From assembly GCA_025454565.1 (NCBI GenBank), contig JALOOE010000075.1, forward strand, positions 1 to 15,735: a stretch of 15,735 bases of DNA, in the 5' to 3' direction. This DNA is from Anaerolineae bacterium. GTDB lineage: Bacteria > Chloroflexota > Anaerolineae > CG2-30-64-16. The notes under the pieces were generated by a model. That model saw only the letters and a program-made list of their open reading frames with translations, was not told the DNA's origin and searched no databases. The translations under genes and the position numbers were made by a program. Of the stretch, positions 1-6,882 are shown piece by piece (the first letter of the stretch is position 1; the number at the start of each line of letters is the position of its first letter).

Positions 1-104
1 CGGCCCTGATGCCACTTGTGCCACAGGGTCAGGTCGGGAAGGTAGGGGACGCGCGCCTGACCGGTTTGGTTCAGGCGAGTGAGGATGTTTTCTGGCGCAG
101 TCAT
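1..104 (-). CDS. N-terminus of an unassigned protein (cut by window edge)
   Basis: An open reading frame starts with ATG at 104 and runs off the left edge of the window, so only 34 codons are visible. It begins MTAPENILTRLNQ and contains the segment VPYLPDLTLWHKWHQG. The start is supported by AAAGGAG about 10 bases upstream of the ATG. The short helix followed by 'VPYLPDLTLWHxW' is reminiscent of the first residues of uroporphyrinogen-decarboxylase-like or corrinoid methyltransferase proteins. That is only an impression from a short stretch, and no catalytic residue is in view. The gene lies 156 bases downstream of the aldo/keto reductase on the same strand, with an inverted repeat in between, so it may be a separate transcription unit. 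Confidence 0.55.
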   Translation of the reverse strand, partial: MTAPENILTRLNQTGQARVPYLPDLTLWHKWHQG

Positions 105-157
105 TGGCGATGTGCTCCTTTGATAGAAAACCACAGAGACACGCCGGGCACAGAGGG

Positions 158-203
158 CCTTCTCTCGCTCTGGCTCGGTCAGAGATCGACCAGAGCGAGA
201 AGG
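158..203. repeat. Inverted repeat in the 105-260 intergenic gap
   Basis: The arms CCTTCTCTCGCTCTGG (158-173) and CCAGAGCGAGAAGG (190-203) pair over 14 base pairs with a two-base bulge around a 16-base loop. Outside the arms, related purine/pyrimidine-rich sequence (CCACAGAGACAC near 131-142, GTCTTCTGTGTTC near 223-235) can extend the pairing imperfectly. It lies after the stop of the aldo/keto reductase and before the RBS of the next gene. It could act as a terminator, although no T-run follows on the transcribed strand. It could also be one copy of a dispersed extragenic palindrome. The rest of the gap shows no gene. Confidence 0.6.
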
Positions 204-260
204 AGTATCAGTGTCTATCTGCGTCTTCTGTGTTCTATTTTCACGACGAGCAGCGGCGCG

Positions 261-1262
261 TTACCAGGCGTAGGCTTCCGGGGCCTCACCGCCAGGTCCG
301 GGGAAGATCGCGTCGAGCCGCTGCATGGCGTCATCCGACAACTCGATCTCCAGCGCGCGCAGACTGCCGTCGAGCTGCTCGATCGTGCGCGGGCCGATGA
401 TCGGCGCGGCGACGACCGGGTTGTGCAGCAGCCAGGCCAGCGCCACATCGGCCGGCTTCTCGCCCAGCTCGGCGCAGAACGCCTCCCACGCCTCCAGCTT
501 CACCCGGTGCTTCTCGATCGCCTGCTGGATGCGCTCCGACCCACGCCGGCCAGCGCCCGCATCCGCAGCTGCGCCACCGCCCAGTACGCCGCCCAGCAGT
601 CCGCCACCCAGCGGGCTCCACGGGATGATGCCCAGGCCGAACTCGCGGCAAGCCGGGACGACCTCCAACTCGATCATGCGGGCGTTCAGGTTGTAGAGGC
701 TCTGCTCCGAGACCAGACCCATGAAGTTGCGCATCCGCGCCGCGCCCTGCGCTTGTGCAATGTGCCAGCCGGCGAAGTTGCTGCTGCCAACGTAGAGCAC
801 CTTGCCTTGCTGCACCAATACCTCCATCGCCTGCCAGATCTCCGTCCAAGGCGCCTCGCGCGCGATGTGGTGCATCTGATACAGGTCGATGTGGTCGGTC
901 TGGAGGCGGCGTAAGCTCGCATCGCACGCCGCGCGGATGTGATAGGCCGACAGTCGCGATGCGTTGGGCCACTCGCCCATTCCGCCGTAGACCTTGGTCG
1001 CCAGCACGATCTTCTCTCGTCGCCCGCTTGAAGCGTGGCTACCACCCTGCGCCAGCCAACGCCCGATGATCTGCTCGGTGATCCCCTCACCGCGCTGCCC
1101 GCCATAGACGTTGGCGGTGTCGAAGAAGTTGATGCCGAGCTCCAGCGCACGATCCATGATCGCGAACGCGTCGGCTTCGCTGGTCTGGGGGCCGAAGTTC
1201 ATGGTGCCCAGACAGAGTTGGCTGACCTTCAGGCCGGTGCGACCAAGTTGGGTATACTGCAT
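261..1262 (-). CDS. Aldo/keto reductase
   Basis: Predicted cytoplasmic NAD(P)H-dependent oxidoreductase of the aldo/keto reductase superfamily, 333 residues, full length for the family. It has the (alpha/beta)8-barrel signatures in order: LGRTGLKVSQLCLGTMNFG at the N-terminus, FFDTANVYG (Asp48, Tyr53), ATK (Lys90) and DLYQMHH (His131), which make the catalytic tetrad. Also present are VGSSNFAGW, the WSPLGGGLL loop near 215-224 and the cofactor-phosphate region PIIGPRTIEQL near 287-297. The ATG at 1262 is preceded by AGGAGACAATCACC, a good RBS. A Gly/Ala-rich stretch (about 219-238) forms a loop longer than usual after the WSPL motif. The substrate cannot be told; members reduce aldehydes, ketones or sugars. 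A 179-base gap with a hairpin separates it from the upstream secreted-protein gene, so it is probably transcribed on its own. Confidence 0.93.
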   Translation of the reverse strand: MQYTQLGRTGLKVSQLCLGTMNFGPQTSEADAFAIMDRALELGINFFDTANVYGGQRGEGITEQIIGRWLAQGGSHASSGRREKIVLATKVYGGMGEWPNASRLSAYHIRAACDASLRRLQTDHIDLYQMHHIAREAPWTEIWQAMEVLVQQGKVLYVGSSNFAGWHIAQAQGAARMRNFMGLVSEQSLYNLNARMIELEVVPACREFGLGIIPWSPLGGGLLGGVLGGGAAADAGAGRRGSERIQQAIEKHRVKLEAWEAFCAELGEKPADVALAWLLHNPVVAAPIIGPRTIEQLDGSLRALEIELSDDAMQRLDAIFPGPGGEAPEAYAW

Positions 1263-1354
1263 GGTGATTGTCTCCTATCGCGAGAGAACCGGGCGTCTGA
1301 TACATCAAAGGCCCGGCCCCTCCATGTCGTTTAGGCTGAGTAGAGCACGAATCA

Positions 1355-1418
1355 CATGCAAAGCCGTTAGCGATGTCACAAGCTACCGCTTCGGTCTGCG
1401 CCTATACGGCTTTGCATG
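1355..1418. repeat. 13-bp perfect inverted repeat downstream of the PA14 gene
   Basis: CATGCAAAGCCGT (1355-1367) and ACGGCTTTGCATG (1406-1418) are perfect reverse complements. Pairing extends three more base pairs past a single bulged base (TAG against CTA). The 38-base loop holds a small inner hairpin, ACCG-CTT-CGGT. It starts 23 bases past the stop of the PA14-like gene on the minus strand, so it would form in that transcript's 3' end. There is no T-tract, so a classical terminator is uncertain. A palindromic extragenic element or a protein-binding site is also possible. The rest of the gap 1263-1441 shows no gene. Confidence 0.7.
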
Positions 1419-1441
1419 CGCCAGAACCGCACACTGCTGCT

Positions 1442-2230
1442 CTAGCCGGGGAACCAGCCCGCCCCGGTCTTGGAGCACTTGTAGCTCTGCTGCGGCACGT
1501 TGGGATCGCAACTGATCGGGAAGTTCGTCCATGAGTCGGGCGTACAATTGCCCCAGATCACGATTTGGGGTTCCGTCTCGATGGATCCCATATTCGGCGC
1601 ATTCCAGGCGCCGTTCGATTGGAAGCAGGCCGACTGGTGCAGGCCCTGCTGGATGCAGGGCGTGTAGTCGCCGAACTCCGTCTGGACGCTCGACGCCGAT
1701 TGCGGCTGGCAATTATTCGTCGGCGGCGGAGGCGGCGGAGGAGGAGGCGGTGGTGTGCTGCCATCGGGCTTGACGTAGGCCCAGTTCACAAAAACGTATG
1801 CCAACTGCGTGAATTCCCGATAGAGCACCTCGACGCGGTGCGTGCCTTCCCACATGCCGAAGTTCACGGTGAACGTCTTGCCCGACGCACCTGCACCGCG
1901 GGTGTCCAGAAGGGTGACGCCATCCAAGATGAGGGCAACCTCATCGTCGGCGGTCAAGGTGAAGGTGTAGTTGCCTGCGTAGAAGAAGGCATCGGTGGTG
2001 AAGCGTCCGGTGAAGTTGTCCACCGGCACCGCAGGGCTGGGCGAGCCGTAGCCCCAGTTGAAGGAGACGAAGCTGTTGTAGGCGGTCGTCACCGGCGAGC
2101 CGGCCCAGTCGAGATTGTTGAAGTAGTCGAGACGCCAGACGTTGCCGCTCTGCGCGGCGGTTGGCGTAGCGCCGCCCAATGCCGTCAGGCAGAGGGCCGC
2201 GATGACAACCAGGGGGATGAGACGTTTCAT
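1442..2230 (-). CDS. Secreted PA14-like domain protein with Cys-rich tail
   Basis: A 262-residue protein with a Sec signal peptide: MKRL, a hydrophobic core at 5-20, and a likely cut after ATPTAA near 26. Residues about 30-155 form a beta-rich domain. It has WRLDYFNN, the FTGRFTTD strand, the 'YTFTLTADDEVALILDGVTLLD' type pattern in pieces (YTFTLTADD, ILDGVTLLD) and HRVEVLYRE. These are the hallmarks of PA14/GLEYA-like carbohydrate-binding domains. A run of ten or more prolines (about 160-170) links it to an 80-residue tail with six cysteines (174, 192, 202, 229, 241, 252), probably three disulfides; I do not recognise this tail. The ATG at 2230 has AAAAGGAG eight bases upstream. It lies 28 bases after the stop of the 577-residue secreted protein and is likely co-transcribed with it. 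A role in binding surface or extracellular glycans is inferred. Confidence 0.87.
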   Translation of the reverse strand: MKRLIPLVVIAALCLTALGGATPTAAQSGNVWRLDYFNNLDWAGSPVTTAYNSFVSFNWGYGSPSPAVPVDNFTGRFTTDAFFYAGNYTFTLTADDEVALILDGVTLLDTRGAGASGKTFTVNFGMWEGTHRVEVLYREFTQLAYVFVNWAYVKPDGSTPPPPPPPPPPPTNNCQPQSASSVQTEFGDYTPCIQQGLHQSACFQSNGAWNAPNMGSIETEPQIVIWGNCTPDSWTNFPISCDPNVPQQSYKCSKTGAGWFPG

Positions 2231-2258
2231 AGTGTGCTCCTTTTCGGCGTCTGTCGCG

Positions 2259-3992
2259 CTACTTCTTCGGGGCTGGCGCCGCTGCCGGCGTCGGCTTGAT
2301 CGGCGCCAGCTTGGAGGGCACCGCGCCTGCCGCCTCGGTGACGGTCAACTTGCCGCTGACGGCCTTGGTCGGATCGAATCGGCCCACGAAGACGGCATAG
2401 GCCCCCTCGGCCGGATTAGCGATGTCTACGAACGGATTCGCGTTGGCGCCCTGCTCCACGTCGTCGTTGCACCACACGGCATCCTTCGGTCCCAAGACCA
2501 GCAGCGAGGCATCGCTATTGCCCTCAAAGAAGATGCGCAGATCCTTCGATTGGCCCGCCAGGTTGAACACGAAGTCAGGATTGCCCACCAGCCCAGCGCA
2601 GCTCTTGTTCTTGAGCGGCATCGCGAAGAGCGGGATCTTGCCTTCGCTGGTGATCTGTGTCGAGGTCACAATCGAACCCGCCTGCAGCTTAGGCGCCATC
2701 TTCACGCGCTCTTCGATGAGTTTCGTCAGCGCGCTCTTCTCGATCTCAGGGGCGGGCTGTGCCGGGGCCTCCGCCAGCGCCGGTCGCGAGACCAGACCGC
2801 TCAGGCTGAAGCTCCCGACGTTCACATCGCGCTTGGTGGTCAGCGCCAGGATGCCCGGAATGAGCTGGTTTTTCTTGGCGCTGCCGATCCAGATCTTATA
2901 CGTGCCTTCGACCGGCTTTTCAAGTTTGATGACCGGGTCGAGCACTTGCTCGCTGGCGTCGTCGCTGCACAGCAGCTTCCCATCGGGCGTCAGGATCATC
3001 AGCGTCGGGTCGTCTTTGCTGTAGAAGAAGATCTGGGCGAAGTCGGCCTTGCCGCTCCAGTTTACGGTAACGGCCGGGCTCAGATTGACGTAGCCGCTGC
3101 ATCCCGCGCCGAAGAGGCGCGCATCAGTTTCGCCGCCGCCGTTCACGCTCAGGATGGTCGGATCGAGCGGGAAACCGGCTTGCAGGTCGAGGGTGAACAG
3201 CGACGCGTTCAACTTCCGCGCGATCTCGGAGGCCTGGTTGAGGGTCAGCCCTTCGCTGCCCCAAATGTTCTTGTCATAGTCAACCAGCTTCAGGCGGGTT
3301 CCGTCTTTCTGGAATTTCATGACGACCGGCTTGCTGTTCTTCTGGCCGTCTTTTTCGGTCAGCGTCACAGTCAGCGTGCCGTCGCCGTTGTCCTTCCAGG
3401 CGCCCTTCTCGACGAACGTGCTTTTGCCGAGGTAGGTGGTGGTGAACTCGGAAGAGCCATCCGGCTTCAGGCGCAGGGTGATCGTACGCCCGGCCGCATC
3501 AGCCGCCGGCAGCACGGCGAAATACGTGTTGGTAAGCGTCTGCGTGGCAGTGATTGCCGCTTGCGCCGCTGGCCGGCCGGGTGCGGGCGTGGTCGTGGGC
3601 ATGACGATGCGCGTGGGGGTGATCGCGGATGAAGCGGCCACCTGTGGCGACGTCACCGCCTTCGGCTGAATCAGCCCTGTGCAACGCCAGTTGATTTCTG
3701 CGGTCTTGTTGACGGCCGAGACGACGCAAGCCGGATTGCAGCCGCCCTTCGCGGCATCCAGGCGGAACCACCAGGTGGCGCTGTTGGGGTTGTAGCCCTC
3801 GGTCTCTTTGATGGCGCCCTGCTTGGCGCAGTCGCTCTGTTCAGCGATTCGCCGAGCTTCAGCCTCCGACATCTTCGGTGTGGGCGTGGCAGCCGTGCCT
3901 TGCGGCGCGGGCGCCGAGAAGACGGGCGCGGCGACGACCACCACCATCACCGCCAGTAGGGCAAGAGCCGCGAGAATCGGAATCTTGCGCAT
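2259..3992 (-). CDS. Exported multidomain protein: NlpE-like plus two PPC-like domains
   Basis: Starting at the ATG at 3992 (AAGGAGAA six bases upstream) gives 577 residues with a clean signal peptide: MRKIP, hydrophobic 6-22, cut near VFSA. The reading frame is open further upstream to 4259, but that part has no signal sequence and no coding character. Residues 40-106 form a small module with four cysteines (55, 85, 89, 104) and the pattern TWWFRL...INWRCTG. After a Thr/Pro-rich linker, residues 155-248 resemble the NlpE N-terminal beta-barrel (LRLKPDGSSEF, TYLGKSTFVEKGAWK, DGTLTVTL). Residues about 298-386 and 465-552 are two copies of a PPC-like (pre-peptidase C-terminal) beta domain. They align as FYSKDDPTLMILTPDG...CSDD...PVEGTYKIWIG and FEGNSDASLLVLGPKD...CNDD...PAEGAYAVFVG. 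No catalytic domain is present, so it is likely a cell-surface or extracellular binding protein. The family assignments are by eye. Confidence 0.88.
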   Translation of the reverse strand: MRKIPILAALALLAVMVVVVAAPVFSAPAPQGTAATPTPKMSEAEARRIAEQSDCAKQGAIKETEGYNPNSATWWFRLDAAKGGCNPACVVSAVNKTAEINWRCTGLIQPKAVTSPQVAASSAITPTRIVMPTTTPAPGRPAAQAAITATQTLTNTYFAVLPAADAAGRTITLRLKPDGSSEFTTTYLGKSTFVEKGAWKDNGDGTLTVTLTEKDGQKNSKPVVMKFQKDGTRLKLVDYDKNIWGSEGLTLNQASEIARKLNASLFTLDLQAGFPLDPTILSVNGGGETDARLFGAGCSGYVNLSPAVTVNWSGKADFAQIFFYSKDDPTLMILTPDGKLLCSDDASEQVLDPVIKLEKPVEGTYKIWIGSAKKNQLIPGILALTTKRDVNVGSFSLSGLVSRPALAEAPAQPAPEIEKSALTKLIEERVKMAPKLQAGSIVTSTQITSEGKIPLFAMPLKNKSCAGLVGNPDFVFNLAGQSKDLRIFFEGNSDASLLVLGPKDAVWCNDDVEQGANANPFVDIANPAEGAYAVFVGRFDPTKAVSGKLTVTEAAGAVPSKLAPIKPTPAAAPAPKK

Positions 3993-4031
3993 GTGGGTTC
4001 TCCTTTCGCTGGAATTTTGAGAGTGAGATGA

Positions 4032-4050
4032 CCGGCGCAGGACGCGCCGG
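4032..4050. other. GC hairpin in the leader of the 577-residue secreted protein
   Basis: CCGGCGC (4032-4038) and GCGCCGG (4044-4050) pair perfectly around a five-base loop. It lies between the candidate promoter at 4086-4091 and the start codon at 3992, so it would form in the untranslated leader. No T-run follows, so it need not terminate transcription. It may stabilise the mRNA or be a binding site. Confidence 0.5.
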
Positions 4051-4085
4051 CGTGGTACAGGCCCGCATTTGCGAGTCACAGAGAG

Positions 4086-4091
4086 ATTATA
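4086..4091 (-). promoter_or_regulatory. Candidate extended -10 promoter for the secreted-protein pair
   Basis: On the minus strand the sequence TGGTATAAT gives a perfect -10 hexamer with the TGn extension. The -35 region is weak (about TTTGCG at a 16-base spacing), which fits an extended -10 promoter. It lies about 95 bases upstream of the ATG at 3992 and 78 bases downstream of the SixA stop. The gap 3993-4168 contains no gene. Confidence 0.5.
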
Positions 4092-4168
4092 CCACGGCTG
4101 CGGTTCGCGCAAAGAAGCGGATCGAGCTTGCTTCTTCAGGCCGCGCAAGCCGCAATGACGCAGCGGAG

Positions 4169-4645
4169 CTATGTCCGGTTTGCCACCTTGAATATCTTCG
4201 GGGGAATGAGCCACACCAACTCGCCGCGGAGCGCGCGCGGATCGATGATCTCGACACACGCGAAACCGGCGCGCGCCATTTTCACATCGCCGCCCGTCAG
4301 CGTCCGGATCGTGAAGGAGAAATCGGGCTCATGGCCGACCACCATCAGATCGCCTCCGCCCTGGCGTTCGATCAGCGCGCCGAGGGCCGCCGCATCGAAT
4401 CCGGGCTCGAGTGACGGTTCGATCTTCGCAGGGAGATTCAGCGCATGGGCGATCGCCTCGGCGGTCTGGCTGGCGCGGCGGTACGGGCTGGTCAGGATGG
4501 CCGCCAACTCGATCTTGAGGCCGGCGATGGCTTCTCCGATGACTTTCATCTCCTTGATGCCCTTATCGGTCAAAGGGCGGTCGCTATCGGGGCCGGTCCA
4601 GTTCGGCCAATCGGCTTCGCCGTGACGCAAAAAATAGACGCGCAT
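4169..4645 (-). CDS. sixA: SixA-type phosphohistidine phosphatase (histidine phosphatase superfamily)
   Basis: A 158-residue cytoplasmic phosphatase of the histidine phosphatase (phosphoglycerate-mutase-like) superfamily, short like SixA. It starts MRVYFLRHGEADW, where the RHG motif (Arg7, His8) supplies the phospho-accepting histidine. SDRPLTDKG, LTSPYRRASQTAE (Arg56) and VVGHEPDF (His105) complete the catalytic pocket. The start at 4645 is chosen because it puts the RHG strand at residue 7 and has AGGAGAGAACAG directly upstream; an in-frame extension to 4678 adds only unconserved residues. SixA removes phosphate from histidine-containing phosphotransfer proteins in E. coli, but other members of this small subgroup act on different phosphates. 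Here the partner is unknown, and no histidine kinase or phosphotransfer gene is nearby. It is divergent from the DUF72 gene, with 78 bases between the start codons. Confidence 0.9.
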   Translation of the reverse strand: MRVYFLRHGEADWPNWTGPDSDRPLTDKGIKEMKVIGEAIAGLKIELAAILTSPYRRASQTAEAIAHALNLPAKIEPSLEPGFDAAALGALIERQGGGDLMVVGHEPDFSFTIRTLTGGDVKMARAGFACVEIIDPRALRGELVWLIPPKIFKVANRT

Positions 4646-4661
4646 CTGTTCTCTCCTGCGG

Positions 4662-4679
4662 TATAATGTGCACGGCACA
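4662..4679 (+). promoter_or_regulatory. Candidate -10 box and dyad in front of the DUF72 gene
   Basis: A perfect TATAAT lies at 4662-4667 on the plus strand, about 57 bases before the DUF72 ATG, but no convincing -35 is seen at 16-18 bases. It is followed immediately by the dyad TGTGC-ACG-GCACA (4667-4679), which would overlap the transcription start and could be an operator. The divergent sixA gene starts only 17 bases to the left, so both genes may be controlled from here. Confidence 0.35.
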
Positions 4680-4723
4680 CTGCTCCGGCTTCACACTCAG
4701 CCAGCAGTATGCCGGGAGGCGCT

Positions 4724-5494
4724 ATGATCAAAATCGGAACGTCCGGCTTCTCATATCCCGATTGGGTCGGCACGGTCTATCCTGAAGCGTTACCGGAGCG
4801 CGAGCACCTGGCGTTCTACGCGGCCGAGTTCCCGACCGTTGAGATCAACATGACGTACTATCGCGTGCCCGCGCCGCGCACGGCGGAGGGTTGGGCGCGG
4901 CGGACGCCCGAAGGCTTCCTCTTCTCCGTCAAGGCGTTCCAGGGCTTGACTCATGACCGGGAACAGCCCGACTTCGCCGGGTTTGCGGCCGCCATGCAAC
5001 CGCTCGTCCAGGCCGGTAAGCTGGCCTGCATCCTGGCGCAGTTCCCCTACTCCTTCCACCCGACCCCCGCGAATCGCGACTACCTCAAGCAGCTGCGTGA
5101 CGGCCTGGGCGACTTGCCGACTGTAGTCGAATTCCGTGAAGCCGGCTGGCTGACCCAGGAGACGTTCGACCTGCTGCGCTTGCTGCGACTCGGTTTCTGT
5201 AGCGTGGATGAGCCGCGCCTGAAGGGCCTCATGCCGCCGGTGGCGGTCGCCACGGGGCCCGTGGCCTACGTGCGCTTCCACGGCCGCAACGCAACCAAAT
5301 GGTACCACCATCAGGAAGCCTGGGAGCGTTACAACTACACCTACTCGCCCGACGAGCTGCGGGAGTGGGCGCCCAAGATTCGCCAGCTCGATGCCGCTGC
5401 CGAGCTCACGCTGGTCTATTTTAACAACCATTTCGCCGGTCAGGCGGTGCGCGGTGCGCGCGATCTGGGGCAACTGCTGCTATTCCCGGACTGA
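4724..5494 (+). CDS. DUF72 (YecE-like) family protein
   Basis: The only plus-strand gene. The ATG at 4724, with GGGAGG seven bases before it, gives 256 residues, the normal length for this TIM-barrel-like family. An upstream ATG at 4709 is less likely. Family hallmarks run in order: MIKIGTSGFSYPDWVG, VEINMTYYRVP, WARRTPEGFLFSVKAFQGLTH, ILAQFPYSFHP, VEFREAGW, TGPVAYVRFHGRN and YSPDELREWAPKI. It ends with VYFNNHFAGQAVRGA, the conserved C-terminal strand. The biochemical function of DUF72 is unsettled; the conserved charged residues and barrel fold suggest an enzyme. It sits divergent to sixA and convergent to the LCAT-like gene, so it is a single-gene transcript. Codon and base use match the neighbours. 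Confidence 0.93.
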   Translation: MIKIGTSGFSYPDWVGTVYPEALPEREHLAFYAAEFPTVEINMTYYRVPAPRTAEGWARRTPEGFLFSVKAFQGLTHDREQPDFAGFAAAMQPLVQAGKLACILAQFPYSFHPTPANRDYLKQLRDGLGDLPTVVEFREAGWLTQETFDLLRLLRLGFCSVDEPRLKGLMPPVAVATGPVAYVRFHGRNATKWYHHQEAWERYNYTYSPDELREWAPKIRQLDAAAELTLVYFNNHFAGQAVRGARDLGQLLLFPD

Positions 5495-5518
5495 GCTATA
5501 GGCTCGTCCCATAGCTCA
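5492..5518. terminator. Shared hairpin terminator between convergent genes
   Basis: TGAGCTAT (5492-5499) and ATAGCTCA (5511-5518) are perfect complements. Two further G:C pairs follow after one mismatch, leaving a five-base loop. The left arm includes the TGA stop of the DUF72 gene, and the right arm ends two bases before the stop of the LCAT-like gene. Being nearly symmetric between two convergent stops, it probably ends transcription from both sides, although T-runs are absent. Confidence 0.6.
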
Positions 5519-5519
5519 A

Positions 5520-6839
5520 CTACAGGGCGAAATACAGCTTCTCGAAGTCTGCGGCGCTTGCTGTACCCGCCTCAAGTTTCTTGCGCAGATCGTCCGCTTC
5601 CGCATCGGTCGACCTGAACTCCCGCTCCGCACGAAAGATGCCGGACGGCGCCGGCGGGATCGTCTTCGCCAGCTTCGGCTTGCCGCCGTTGAGCAGCTCC
5701 AGCACGCCGGCAATCACCTTGTCGTTGCCCGGCAGATAGCGATGCTTCTCGTTGACGTAATACATTTGCGCGCCCGGCAACACGGCCGACCAGAGCGGCA
5801 CCGTGGCATCGCCGCCGTCCGGCCCCTTGTCCTGTTTGACGACCTCGAAGCTGGCTTTTTCGTTGGCGTCGAAGGTCCGCATCATGTCGGTCGTGGTCGA
5901 TGCGTTGCACCCGGCGATCTGCGTGTGCTCCACATCCGGCACGTGACGATGCAGCGCGGCGTGCGATGCGCGCGTCAGATCGAGATAGTCCTGCCGGATC
6001 GGCGGCCAGCGCCATTCACCCGCCCGATACAAGTCCCAGTTGGCCGGATAAGGGCGGCCGGCGGGGAACAGATCGGGCGGGGCGGGCAGCAGTTGATAGA
6101 CGCTGGGGAAGCTGAGGAGCATGCGCTGCGGAACGTTGCCGCTGTTGAGCGATTGCGCCAGCGCCATCATGTCGTTGCCGTTGATCATATTCTCTATGGC
6201 GCCCGCCGCGCCGAAGAAGGGCGTGCCCAGCGTGATCACCCGTTTGATCCGCCGCTCGGCCTCCCTGGGATGTCGTGTCAGATAGGCACGCGAGACGATG
6301 CCGCCCATGCTGTGGCCGAGCAGCGTGAACTTGCGGTTGGGGTCGTCGCCGGCCCACCGCTCCAGGCGGTCGTGCAGCACATCCGCACTCGCCTCGATGG
6401 TGCGCCGCCAGTCGAACGGGAATTCGTACAACTGCGCTTCCCGGCGCAGCGTCAGGCTGATCTTCAGATAAAACAGCTTCTCGATGCCTACCGGCATCAC
6501 TTCGACGGTGGGATCGGCGTCATCGGTGCCGGCCGCGTTCAAGTCCAGGTAGTTGCCCTTCCCTTGCAGGAAAATGGCCGGATTGATCCACAAAAGCGAC
6601 GTGACCCCGCGGATGCTGCTGAGCAATGAGCCCATGATGCCGGGCAGCAGCACGACCGATTCGGCTGTACCGGCGGCGCGCACCGCGCGCGTCTGGGTGC
6701 CGACTGCGCGCATCTGTCGCACCGGTTTGATGCCGTACAGCTTGCGTGCGGTCTGGGCGACGCTCGGCGAAGCGAGTTGCGCTTCGATCTCAGCGAGCGA
6801 AAGGGTTGACCATTGGGTTAGCAAGTCGTTTGTGTTCAT
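5520..6839 (-). CDS. LCAT-like alpha/beta-hydrolase (lipase/acyltransferase)
   Basis: A 439-residue alpha/beta-hydrolase of the lecithin:cholesterol acyltransferase-like group. LLPGIMGS (64-71) is the oxyanion-hole loop. FPFDWRRTIE (140-149) matches the conserved 'YDWR' strand. LLGHSMGG (nucleophile Ser177) is followed by ITLGTPFFGAAGAI. GDATVPLWSA (Asp344) and the later EKHRYLPGN (His366) complete the triad. No signal peptide is visible; the N-terminus is polar, so it acts in the cytoplasm or leaves by another route. The last 40 residues are charged and helical. The ATG at 6839 has AAAGGAG seven bases upstream and follows the preceding gene by 43 bases. A TGATATGAT box at 6857-6865 (minus strand) could give it its own promoter. 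Members cleave or transfer acyl chains of lipids; the substrate here is unknown. Confidence 0.88.
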   Translation of the reverse strand: MNTNDLLTQWSTLSLAEIEAQLASPSVAQTARKLYGIKPVRQMRAVGTQTRAVRAAGTAESVVLLPGIMGSLLSSIRGVTSLLWINPAIFLQGKGNYLDLNAAGTDDADPTVEVMPVGIEKLFYLKISLTLRREAQLYEFPFDWRRTIEASADVLHDRLERWAGDDPNRKFTLLGHSMGGIVSRAYLTRHPREAERRIKRVITLGTPFFGAAGAIENMINGNDMMALAQSLNSGNVPQRMLLSFPSVYQLLPAPPDLFPAGRPYPANWDLYRAGEWRWPPIRQDYLDLTRASHAALHRHVPDVEHTQIAGCNASTTTDMMRTFDANEKASFEVVKQDKGPDGGDATVPLWSAVLPGAQMYYVNEKHRYLPGNDKVIAGVLELLNGGKPKLAKTIPPAPSGIFRAEREFRSTDAEADDLRKKLEAGTASAADFEKLYFAL

Positions 6840-6882
6840 ACGCGCTCCTTTAGCTGATCATATCACACGATGGCAGGATCGC

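Noticed and set aside
1721..1753. GGC/GGA-rich simple repeat
   Set aside because: It is the coding sequence of the polyproline linker in the PA14-like protein, so it is not reported as a separate repeat element.
2142..3632. Long plus-strand open frame of 496 codons
   Set aside because: It is the antisense shadow of the two secreted-protein genes, is Arg-rich and has no recognisable domain, while the minus strand has signal peptides, RBSs and domains.
3993..4259. N-terminal extension of the 577-residue secreted protein
   Set aside because: It would bury the signal peptide behind 89 residues and read through the candidate promoter and part of sixA.
5742..6629. Plus-strand open frame of 295 codons opposite the LCAT-like gene
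   Set aside because: It has no family motif, and the opposite strand carries a complete catalytic triad.
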